DNA from: Fimenecus sp051881415
GTDB taxonomy: Bacteria > Bacillota > Clostridia > Oscillospirales > Acutalibacteraceae
DNA length: 14,822 bases
Direction of reading: 5' to 3'
NCBI GenBank assembly: GCA_051881415.1
Contig: JBJEPV010000047.1
Location: 1-14,822 of the forward strand
A program made the translations under genes and the position numbers. The notes under the pieces are model-generated. The model saw nothing but the letters and a program-made list of their open reading frames with translations, had not been told where the DNA came from and made no database searches. Below, in pieces: positions 7,671 through 13,087 of the stretch; the first letter of the stretch is position 1, and every line of letters starts with the position of its first letter.

Positions 7671-7913
7671 ATGGAATGGGCAATCGGTACGGTTGTGTAC
7701 GCCTTGTGCGGACGCGACTGCGGCAAAGCAATGTGCGTGGTCGGCAAAAGCGAAACGCGCGTGTTCGTCTGCGACGGGAAAGAGCGGAAGCTGCAAAAGC
7801 CCAAGCCCAAAAACCCGAAGCATATCAGAAAAACCGAGCACACGCTCACAGAAGCGCAAATGCGGTCTGACCGGGCAATCAAACAAGCGTTAAAGTCTTT
7901 TTCGGAGGTTTGA
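7671..7913 (+). CDS. KOW-domain RNA-binding protein (L14e/L6e/L27e-like)
   Basis: This 80-residue basic protein has an N-terminal KOW-like motif, GTVVYALCGRDCGKAMCVVG, then a lysine/proline-rich linker (KLQKPKPKNPKHIRKTEH) and a short C-terminal helix (MRSDRAIKQALKSF). Small KOW proteins of this kind occur between map and infA in many Firmicutes; the B. subtilis positional counterpart, as I recall, is ybzG. Its biochemical role is not known to me, though ribosome or rRNA association is a reasonable inference from the domain and the operon. Its ribosome binding site is weaker than its neighbours' (AAGGGCGG). The infA ribosome binding site lies inside its last codons. Confidence 0.88.
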   Translation: MEWAIGTVVYALCGRDCGKAMCVVGKSETRVFVCDGKERKLQKPKPKNPKHIRKTEHTLTEAQMRSDRAIKQALKSFSEV

Positions 7914-7917
7914 GTTT

Positions 7918-8136
7918 ATGTCAAAGCAGGATATGATAGAAATTGAAGGTACGGTCGTTGAGGCACTGCCGAACGCACAGTTTCAGGTGGAGCTGGAAAA
8001 CGGTCACCAAATTTTAGCCCATATTTCCGGCAAGCTGCGTATGAATTTCATCCGCATTCTGCCGGGCGACAAAGTGACGGTCGAAATGTCGCCATATGAC
8101 CTCACGCGCGGGCGCATTACATGGCGAACCAAATAA
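7918..8136 (+). CDS. infA: translation initiation factor IF-1
   Basis: IF-1 binds the 30S A site and, with IF-2 and IF-3, controls initiator tRNA selection. The 72-residue OB-fold protein is exactly family length. It begins MSKQDMIEIEGTVVEALPNA and has the conserved HISGKLRMNFIRILPGD and SPYDLTRGRITWR. GGAGGT (7904-7909) is 8 nt before ATG and lies in the end of the KOW gene; the genes are 4 nt apart. Its position before rpmJ is canonical for Firmicutes. Confidence 0.98.
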   Translation: MSKQDMIEIEGTVVEALPNAQFQVELENGHQILAHISGKLRMNFIRILPGDKVTVEMSPYDLTRGRITWRTK

Positions 8137-8180
8137 GCAACAGGTTTAGTTCTTGATTTTTAAGAAGGAGGTATTCCCAT

Positions 8181-8294
8181 ATGAAAGTCAGACCTTCTGT
8201 CAAAAAAATTTGCGAAAAGTGCAAAATTATTAAACGCAAGGGCAAAGTTATGGTCATTTGCGAAAATCCGAAGCACAAACAGCGTCAGGGCTGA
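8181..8294 (+). CDS. rpmJ: 50S ribosomal protein L36, zinc (C+) form
   Basis: L36 is the smallest large-subunit protein and stabilises 23S rRNA junctions near the GTPase-associated region. The frame encodes 37 residues starting MKVRPSVKKICEKCK and ending HKQRQG. The zinc ligands C11-x2-C14, C27 and H32 are all present, so it is the zinc-binding form. AAGGAGGT (8165-8172) is well spaced before ATG. A 44-nt gap separates it from infA, and a 117-nt gap with a strong hairpin follows it. Confidence 0.98.
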   Translation: MKVRPSVKKICEKCKIIKRKGKVMVICENPKHKQRQG

Positions 8295-8306
8295 TCTCCC
8301 TGCCGC

Positions 8307-8350
8307 GCGCTCGAATATCGTTGTTAAAGATCTAAACAACGATATTGCGC
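8307..8350 (+). promoter_or_regulatory. stem-loop in the rpmJ-rpsM gap
   Basis: A perfect 12-bp inverted repeat pairs 8314-8325 (AATATCGTTGTT) with 8335-8346 (AACAACGATATT) around a 9-nt loop. An outer GCGC/GCGC pairing (8307-8310 with 8347-8350) can extend it across a 3-nt bulge. It is not followed by a long T-run (only TTT), so it is a poor intrinsic terminator. The position, just upstream of rpsM, is where the E. coli alpha operon has its S4-binding leader, but this structure is a simple hairpin. A role in attenuation, RNA processing or stability is inference. Confidence 0.6.
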
Positions 8351-8351
8351 T

Positions 8352-8380
8352 TTCGCAAACGGAAATTTCATTGGTAAAAT
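8352..8380 (+). promoter_or_regulatory. possible internal promoter upstream of rpsM
   Basis: TTCGCA (8352-8357) and TAAAAT (8375-8380) are spaced 17 bp and match the sigma-A consensus at 4 of 6 and 5 of 6 positions. The -10 overlaps a 13-bp palindrome, GGTAAAATTTACC (8373-8385). It would drive the alpha genes rpsM to rplQ independently. The sequence is AT-rich relative to its surroundings, so chance similarity is quite possible. Confidence 0.3.
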
Positions 8381-8411
8381 TTACCGCATCATAATGGAGG
8401 TGCAAAGTTAA

Positions 8412-8780
8412 ATGGCACGTATTTCAGGTGTTGATTTACCGAGAGACAAGAGAGTCGAAATCGGCCTCACTTACATCTACGGTATCGGCAGAAAAACGGC
8501 AAGCGACATTATTGCCGCAACCGGTGTAAATCCCGACACACGTGTAAAGGATTTGACCGAAGAAGATGTAGCAAAGCTTCGTGAATACATTGAGCACAAC
8601 GTTAAGGTTGAGGGTGACCTTCGCCGCGACGTCGCGTTCGACATTAAGCGCTTGATTGAAATCGGCAGCTATCGCGGAACCCGTCACAGAAAGGGCCTTC
8701 CCGTTCGCGGCCAGACTTCCAAAAACAACGCGCGTACCCGTAAAGGTCCGAAGAAGACCATCGCAAATAAGAAGAAATAA
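8412..8780 (+). CDS. rpsM: 30S ribosomal protein S13
   Basis: S13 lies on the 30S head and forms bridges to the 50S central protuberance and P-site tRNA. The 122-residue product starts MARISGVDLPRDKRVEIGLT, includes YGIGRKTASDIIAATG (a helix-hairpin-helix-like segment), and ends with the basic tail GLPVRGQTSKNNARTRKGP. GGAGGTG (8396-8402) is 9 nt before ATG. It is the first gene of the classical alpha operon block, following the only sizeable gap in the upstream cluster. Confidence 0.98.
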   Translation: MARISGVDLPRDKRVEIGLTYIYGIGRKTASDIIAATGVNPDTRVKDLTEEDVAKLREYIEHNVKVEGDLRRDVAFDIKRLIEIGSYRGTRHRKGLPVRGQTSKNNARTRKGPKKTIANKKK

Positions 8781-8795
8781 GGGAGGGTGTATTCA

Positions 8796-9194
8796 ATGGC
8801 TACCGCAAAAAAAGGCACGGCGACGCGCCGTCGTCGTGAACGCAAAAATATCGAAAAAGGTGCAGCACATATTCAATCCACCTTCAACAACACCATTGTC
8901 ACGATTACCGATGTGCAGGGCAACGCTGTTTCGTGGGCTTCTGCCGGCGAAATGGGGTTCAGAGGCTCCAAAAAGTCTACGCCGTTCGCAGCGCAGACTG
9001 CTGCGGAAACCGCTGCAAAAATTGCGATTGACCACGGTATGAAAACGGTGGAAGTGTATGTCAAGGGCCCGGGTTCGGGGCGTGAAGCCGCAATCCGTGC
9101 GTTGCAGACCGCCGGTTTGGATGTAACGATGATTAAAGATGTTACCCCCATTCCCCACAACGGCTGCCGCCCGCCCAAGAGAAGAAGAGTGTAA
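8796..9194 (+). CDS. rpsK: 30S ribosomal protein S11
   Basis: S11 forms part of the mRNA exit path on the 30S platform, near the Shine-Dalgarno helix. The product has 132 residues, with the family segments GAAHIQSTFNNTIVTITD, the stretch after GNAVSWASAGEMGF, GPGSGREAAIRALQ, and the C-terminal PHNGCRPPKRRRV. An in-frame GTG at 8787 is embedded in the ribosome binding site (GGGAGGG, 8781-8787), so ATG 8796 is the correct start. It is 15 nt downstream of rpsM. Confidence 0.98.
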   Translation: MATAKKGTATRRRRERKNIEKGAAHIQSTFNNTIVTITDVQGNAVSWASAGEMGFRGSKKSTPFAAQTAAETAAKIAIDHGMKTVEVYVKGPGSGREAAIRALQTAGLDVTMIKDVTPIPHNGCRPPKRRRV

Positions 9195-9213
9195 GTTTTT
9201 GGAGGTGTAATTT

Positions 9214-9840
9214 ATGGCAAGATATACAGGTGCGGTTTGCAAACTTTGCCGCCGTGAAGGCAAAAAGCTCTTTTTGAAGGGCGACCGTTGCTACACCGGC
9301 AAATGCGCAGTAGATCGCCGCAGTTATGCGCCGGGTCAACACGGCCAAGGCCGCAAAAAGACTTCCGAATACGGTTTGCAGCTTCGTGCGAAGCAGCAGG
9401 CTCGCCGTTACTACGGTGTGCAGGAAGGCCAGTTCCACAAATATTTCCTGATGGCAGAGCGCAAACAGGGGATGACCGGTGAAAACCTGCTTCGCATCTG
9501 CGAAAGCAGACTGGATAATGTCGCTTACCTTTTGGGCTGGGCTTCTTCCCGCGCAGAGGCAAGACAGCTCACCACCCATGGGCACTATCTCGTCAACGGC
9601 AAAAAGGTAGACATTCCGTCTTACCTGCTCAAAGCCGGCGATGTGGTTTCGATTCGTGAAAAGAGCCGCGATAGCGAAAAAATCAAAGCCGTGCTCGAAG
9701 CAAACGCTTCCCGCCCCGTGCCGGAATGGCTCGATAAAAACGGCGACGATTTGACCGCAAAAATTGTCAAACTGCCCGACAGAGAGCAGATTGAAGTTCC
9801 TGTTGAAGAACATCTTATCGTTGAGTTCTATTCTAAATAA
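9214..9840 (+). CDS. rpsD: 30S ribosomal protein S4, zinc form
   Basis: S4 is a primary 16S rRNA-binding protein that nucleates assembly of the 30S body; in several bacteria it also represses its own mRNA. The 208-residue product has N-terminal zinc ligands C9-x2-C12-x13-C26-x4-C31, then the S4 RNA-binding domain (SRLDNVAYLLGWASSRAEAR, HYLVNGKKVDIPSY). The C-terminus reads VPVEEHLIVEFYSK. Many Firmicutes, such as B. subtilis, carry rpsD away from the alpha operon; here it keeps the rpsK-rpsD-rpoA order seen in Clostridia and proteobacteria. GGAGGTG lies upstream of ATG. Confidence 0.98.
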   Translation: MARYTGAVCKLCRREGKKLFLKGDRCYTGKCAVDRRSYAPGQHGQGRKKTSEYGLQLRAKQQARRYYGVQEGQFHKYFLMAERKQGMTGENLLRICESRLDNVAYLLGWASSRAEARQLTTHGHYLVNGKKVDIPSYLLKAGDVVSIREKSRDSEKIKAVLEANASRPVPEWLDKNGDDLTAKIVKLPDREQIEVPVEEHLIVEFYSK

Positions 9841-9857
9841 TCGCATCGGTGATTTTT

Positions 9858-9917
9858 AATCGAATTCTCGATTTATACAGGTACGAATATATGTTTTATT
9901 TCGGGCGTTTGCCCGAA
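9858..9917 (+). promoter_or_regulatory. two small stem-loops in the rpsD-rpoA gap
   Basis: The 99-nt gap (9841-9939) holds an AT-rich 6-bp hairpin (AATCGA 9858-9863 with TCGATT 9868-9873) and a GC-rich 7-bp hairpin (TTCGGGC 9900-9906 with GCCCGAA 9911-9917, loop GTTT). Neither is followed by a T-run, so they are unlikely terminators. They end 22 nt before the rpoA ATG and could set rpoA mRNA stability or translation. I see no convincing promoter in the gap. Confidence 0.4.
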
Positions 9918-9939
9918 TCCCACGATAGGAGGGTTTTGA

Positions 9940-10890
9940 ATGATAGGAATTGATAAGCCCAGCATTGAAGCACTCGATTTGTCCGCGGACGGCACTTACG
10001 GTAAATTCACCATGGAACCGCTGGAAAGAGGCTACGGCACCACGCTCGGCAACTCCCTGCGCCGTGTGCTTTTGTCCTCTTTGCCGGGGTATGCCATTAC
10101 TTCGGTGAAAATTGACGGCGTACTCCACGAATTCTCCACCGTTCCCGGTGTAAAAGAAGATGTGACCGAAATCGTTCTGAATTTGAAAGGGGTTATCCTC
10201 AAAATTCAGGGTGACGGCCCGAAAACGCTGTATGTGGAAGCCAGCGGCAAATGCGAGGTTACGGCAGGCGACATCAAAACAGATTCCGAGGTTGAAATTC
10301 TCAATCCCGACCATTTGATTGCAACGCTTTCCGAGGGCGCAACGCTCAATATGGAACTGACCGCCGACAGAGGCCGCGGGTATGTTTCCGCAGAGCGCAA
10401 CAAGCAGATGATGCAGCCCGTTATCGGCGTGATTGCAATTGACTCTATCTACACCCCTGTGTTGAAGGTGAATTACACGGTCGAAAATACCCGTGTCGGG
10501 CAGATTACCGACTTCGACAAATTAACGCTCGAAGCCTGGACGAACGGCACCATTTCCGCCAAGGAAGCGGTTTCGCTCGGCGCCAAGATTCTCACTGAAC
10601 ATCTCAACCTCTTTGTTGACCTCTCCGACGAGGCGGGCAACACCGAGGTGATGGTCGTGAAAGACGACGACGGCAAAGAAAAAGCACTCGAGATGACCAT
10701 TGAGGAGCTTGACCTGTCCGTGCGTTCCTTCAACTGCCTGAAACGCGCAGGCATCAACACGGTGGAAGATTTAATCAGCAAATCAGAGGAAGATATGATG
10801 AAGGTGCGCAACCTTGGCAGAAAATCGCTTGAAGAAGTGATTGCCAAGCTTGAGTCCCTGAACTTCACTCTCCGCAAAGAAGACGAATAA
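9940..10890 (+). CDS. rpoA: DNA-directed RNA polymerase subunit alpha
   Basis: Alpha dimerises to nucleate RNA polymerase assembly, and its C-terminal domain contacts UP elements and activators. The 316-residue product has the N-terminal domain with EPLERGYGTTLGNSLRRVLL and the beta-binding region LEAWTNGTISAKEAVSLGAK. The C-terminal domain reads ELDLSVRSFNCLKRAGINTV, then NLGRKSLEEVIAKLESL. R262 corresponds to the DNA-contacting arginine (R265 in E. coli). Its length is typical of Gram-positive alpha. AGGAGGG lies before ATG. It follows rpsD after a 99-nt gap and precedes rplQ by 15 nt. Confidence 0.98.
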   Translation: MIGIDKPSIEALDLSADGTYGKFTMEPLERGYGTTLGNSLRRVLLSSLPGYAITSVKIDGVLHEFSTVPGVKEDVTEIVLNLKGVILKIQGDGPKTLYVEASGKCEVTAGDIKTDSEVEILNPDHLIATLSEGATLNMELTADRGRGYVSAERNKQMMQPVIGVIAIDSIYTPVLKVNYTVENTRVGQITDFDKLTLEAWTNGTISAKEAVSLGAKILTEHLNLFVDLSDEAGNTEVMVVKDDDGKEKALEMTIEELDLSVRSFNCLKRAGINTVEDLISKSEEDMMKVRNLGRKSLEEVIAKLESLNFTLRKEDE

Positions 10891-10905
10891 GAAGGAGTGA
10901 TTTAG

Positions 10906-11265
10906 ATGCCCGGAACCAGAAAACTCGGCAGAACTACGGATCACCGTAAAGCAATGCTCAGAGGTATGGTTACTTATCTGTTGGAAAACGGCAAGGTGGA
11001 AACCACCGTTACCAGAGCGAAGGAAGTTCGCTCCATGGCAGAAAAGATGATTACCATCGCTAAGGACAACACCTTGCACGCAAAGCGTCAGGTGTTTGCA
11101 TATGTCACGAAAGATGATGTTGTGAAAAAACTGTTTGACGAAATCGCGCCCAAATATGCAGGCGTGAACGGCGGTTACACCCGCATCATCAAAACCGGCA
11201 CCCGCCGCGGTGATGCCGCAGAAATGTGCATCATTGAATTGGTCGAGCCGAAAAAAGCGGAATAA
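10906..11265 (+). CDS. rplQ: 50S ribosomal protein L17
   Basis: L17 is a large-subunit protein near the exit-tunnel side. The product has 119 residues, starting MPGTRKLGRTTDHRKAMLRG and including LLENGKVETTVTRAKEVR, with a C-terminal GGYTRIIKTGTRRGDAAEM and CIIELVEP. The length is typical of the short Gram-positive form. GAAGGAGTG lies upstream of ATG. It ends the superoperon: a strong terminator follows within 15 nt. The ECF-transporter and truA genes that follow rplQ in many Firmicutes are absent. Confidence 0.98.
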   Translation: MPGTRKLGRTTDHRKAMLRGMVTYLLENGKVETTVTRAKEVRSMAEKMITIAKDNTLHAKRQVFAYVTKDDVVKKLFDEIAPKYAGVNGGYTRIIKTGTRRGDAAEMCIIELVEPKKAE

Positions 11266-11279
11266 TCATTTTTGCATAG

Positions 11280-11315
11280 AAAAAGCACCGTGCTCTATAA
11301 GCAAGGTGCTTTTTT
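11280..11315. terminator. bidirectional intrinsic terminator after rplQ
   Basis: AAAAAGCACC (11280-11289) pairs with GGTGCTTTTT (11305-11314) and, past one mismatch, TGCT/AGCA (11291-11294 with 11300-11303) extends the stem to a 5-nt loop. On the plus strand six Ts, a G and four more Ts follow the stem, giving a strong terminator for the ribosomal operon. The A-run on the left arm supplies a T-run in the other orientation, so it should also end the convergent minus-strand gene, whose stop is at 11328. Confidence 0.9.
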
Positions 11316-11327
11316 GTTTTGCAGTGC

Positions 11328-11834
11328 TTAATAATAGTAGCCGGAATCCATTGCCGAGAAGCCAACCACCATAAAGAAAAATACTAGTACATATGCAAGT
11401 ACGAGGCTGACGATGCTGATGATACCGAGCACTTTTGCAGTTTTGTTTTTGCTGATTGCCTCTGCATAATTCCCTTTGTTGTAATCTGATTGTGCCAAAG
11501 CACCGAAAATTGTACCGATGATACTGAACAGATTTGTAAACCCACTGAGTACCAGGAATACAATATTTACAATCAACCAAGTCAAAGCAGGTTTTTCCGG
11601 TGCGACACCGTAGGGCTGTTGCGGCGGGTAGCCATAGGGCTGCTGTGCGCCGTAGGGCGGTTGTTGCGGTGCATAGCCGTAAGGCTGCTGCGGTGCGCCG
11701 TAAGGTGCCTGTTGTTGGGTGTCATACGGATTGACGGGCGGTGTTTGCGGCTGTGCCGCTTGCACGGGTGCGTTGCAGTTCGGGCAGAAAAGCGCCCCGT
11801 CCGCTAAGGCTTGTCCACAGTTTTTACAGAACAT
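11328..11834 (-). CDS. zinc-ribbon, Pro/Gln/Tyr-repeat, two-TM CD225/dispanin-like protein
   Basis: The 168-residue product has three parts. Residues 1-21 form a zinc ribbon, C3-x2-C6 and C17-x2-C20 in FCKNCGQALADGALFCPNC. Residues 28-80 are a low-complexity linker built from repeated PYG and PQQ units. Residues 84-158 form a membrane part with two hydrophobic segments (about 84-112 and 135-158) joined by a polar loop, YNKGNYAEAISKNKTAK. That loop and the small-residue helix before it resemble the CD225/dispanin fold. The likely topology is an envelope protein with a cytosolic N-terminus, but the function is unknown to me. It has its own promoter and an AAAGGGGGA ribosome binding site. Confidence 0.85.
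   Translation of the reverse strand: MFCKNCGQALADGALFCPNCNAPVQAAQPQTPPVNPYDTQQQAPYGAPQQPYGYAPQQPPYGAQQPYGYPPQQPYGVAPEKPALTWLIVNIVFLVLSGFTNLFSIIGTIFGALAQSDYNKGNYAEAISKNKTAKVLGIISIVSLVLAYVLVFFFMVVGFSAMDSGYYY
11598..11708 (-). repeat. imperfect tandem repeats encoding PYG/PQQ units
   Basis: Inside the minus-strand gene, residues 43-79 are built from recurring units of about 7-9 codons that encode Pro-Tyr-Gly followed by a short Tyr/Ala/Pro spacer and Pro-Gln-Gln. Five PYG triplets are visible (residues 44-46, 51-53, 60-62, 66-68 and 74-76). At the DNA level the plus strand shows repeated CCGTA(A/G)GGC blocks. Such tracts are prone to slippage, so the repeat number may vary between strains. Confidence 0.75.
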
Positions 11835-11863
11835 AAAATAATCCCCCTTTATTTCTTATCGAC

Positions 11864-11892
11864 ATCATAGCATACAAAACAAAAAAATACAA
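11864..11892 (-). promoter_or_regulatory. sigma-A-like promoter of the zinc-ribbon gene
   Basis: Read on the minus strand, TTGTAT (11887-11892) and TATGAT (11864-11869) are separated by 17 bp, with a TGC triplet directly upstream of the -10 (extended -10). Initiation would fall near 11857, giving a short leader before ATG 11834. An A/T-rich tract surrounds the -35. No operator is obvious. Confidence 0.7.
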
Positions 11893-11937
11893 TCTTTTTT
11901 CAAAAGAAGCAAAACAAATGGATTTCGCCTTGTTTTC

Positions 11938-11966
11938 TTGCTTTTTGCGGATTTCCCTGTTACAAT
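11938..11966 (+). promoter_or_regulatory. sigma-A-like promoter of the aldo/keto reductase gene
   Basis: TTGCTT (11938-11943) and TACAAT (11961-11966) are separated by 17 bp. Initiation would fall near 11973, about 30 nt before the ATG at 12003. It is divergent from the promoter at 11864-11892, with about 45 bp between the -35 boxes, so a regulator bound between them could affect both genes. I see no clear palindrome there. Confidence 0.7.
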
Positions 11967-12002
11967 AAACACGAAAAAAGACAGAAAGCGAGGCAGTTTA
12001 CT

Positions 12003-13004
12003 ATGGCCTACCAAGCAAGTAACAATCGGTATGACACCATGCAATACAATCGTTGCGGGGCAAGCGGGTTGAAACTCCCGAAGGTTTCTTTGGGGCTTTG
12101 GCACAATTTCGGCTGCACGGGCGATTTTCAAAATATGAAGGAAATGCTGTTTTGCGCCTTCGACCACGGCATTACGCACTTTGATTTGGCGAATAATTAC
12201 GGCCCCGAGCCGGGCGACGCCGAACGGAATTTCGGCAAAATTTTGGCGTCGGATTTAAAACCCTACCGTGACGAACTGATTATCAGCACCAAGGCGGGGT
12301 ACACCATGTGGGACGGCCCTTACGGCGACTTCGGCAGTCGCAAGTACCTGCTTGCGTCCTTAGACCAAAGCCTTGTTCGTTTAGGGCTTGACTATGTGGA
12401 TATTTTCTATCACCACCGTATGGATAAAGAAACGCCGTTGGAGGAGAGTATGGGTGCGCTTGCCACCGCCGTGCACAGCGGCAAGGCGCTGTATGCGGGG
12501 CTTTCCAACTACGATGGGGAGACCATGCAACGTGCGGCGGCCATTTTGGAAGCATTGCACTGCCCGTTTGTCATCAACCAAAACCGCTATTCGATTTTGG
12601 ACCGCACCATTGAGCAAAACGGCTTGAAAGCTGCCCTGAAACCCACGGGAAAAGGGTTGATTACATTTAGCCCGCTTGCCCAAGGGTTGTTGACCAATCG
12701 GTATTTGAACGGCATTCCGCAAGACAGCCGTATCGTGACCGATGGTCGGTTTTTAAAAGCAGAGCGCTTAACCCCCGCGTTGCTTTCGCAACTGCAAGCC
12801 TTAAATACGCTTGCCGCCGAACGCGGGCAAACATTGGCGCAAATGGCGCTTTGCTGGGTGATGAAAGACAGCGATGTGACAAGCGTTTTGGTCGGCGCTT
12901 CGCGCAAGGAGCAGATTTTAGACAACCTCGGCATTATAAATGCCGCGCCGCTGTCGGCAGAGGAGCTTGCCGAAATCGACCGTATTACCGCCTGCAACGC
13001 ATAA
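12003..13004 (+). CDS. gpr: aldo/keto reductase, YghZ/Gpr type (L-glyceraldehyde 3-phosphate reductase-like)
   Basis: The 333-residue product is a cytosolic NADPH-dependent aldo/keto reductase with a TIM barrel. The catalytic tetrad is visible: D61 and Y66 in FDLANNYGPEPG, K97 in STKAGY, and H138 in YHHR. It closely follows E. coli YghZ throughout, for example MQYNRCGASGLKLPKVSLGL, GSRKYLLASLDQSL, FSPLAQGLLTNRYLNGIPQD and SVLVGASRKEQI. In E. coli that enzyme reduces L-glyceraldehyde 3-phosphate and other small aldehydes. The substrate here is inferred from similarity. The start ATG 12003 gives the N-terminal extension typical of this subfamily. Its ribosome binding site (AAGCGAGG) is weaker than in the ribosomal genes. 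Confidence 0.9.
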   Translation: MAYQASNNRYDTMQYNRCGASGLKLPKVSLGLWHNFGCTGDFQNMKEMLFCAFDHGITHFDLANNYGPEPGDAERNFGKILASDLKPYRDELIISTKAGYTMWDGPYGDFGSRKYLLASLDQSLVRLGLDYVDIFYHHRMDKETPLEESMGALATAVHSGKALYAGLSNYDGETMQRAAAILEALHCPFVINQNRYSILDRTIEQNGLKAALKPTGKGLITFSPLAQGLLTNRYLNGIPQDSRIVTDGRFLKAERLTPALLSQLQALNTLAAERGQTLAQMALCWVMKDSDVTSVLVGASRKEQILDNLGIINAAPLSAEELAEIDRITACNA

Positions 13005-13011
13005 TTGCGCC

Positions 13012-13040
13012 TTGCAGTTGCGCAGGGCTTGTGCTACAAT
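13012..13040 (+). promoter_or_regulatory. extended -10 sigma-A-like promoter of the small-membrane-protein/rlmD pair
   Basis: TTGCAG (13012-13017) and TACAAT (13035-13040) are spaced 17 bp, and TGC directly precedes the -10 (extended -10). Initiation near 13047 would leave a leader of about 40 nt that includes a 5-bp hairpin (TGCCG 13057-13061 with CGGCA 13067-13071) just before the AAAGGAAG ribosome binding site. The -35 begins 8 nt after the stop of the reductase gene. No terminator is seen between them, so read-through from upstream is also possible. Confidence 0.75.
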
Positions 13041-13087
13041 GGGCACAGAAAATCTTTGCCGTTTCACGGCATAAAAGGAAGAGCAAA

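Noticed and set aside
8307..8350. rpmJ-rpsM hairpin as an intrinsic terminator
   Set aside because: Only three Ts follow the stem, and essential co-directional genes follow, so full termination there is unlikely.
12851..13087. Upstream in-frame extension of the small membrane protein into the reductase gene
   Set aside because: It lies inside a well-conserved coding sequence and upstream of the promoter at 13012-13040. ATG 13088 has the ribosome binding site.
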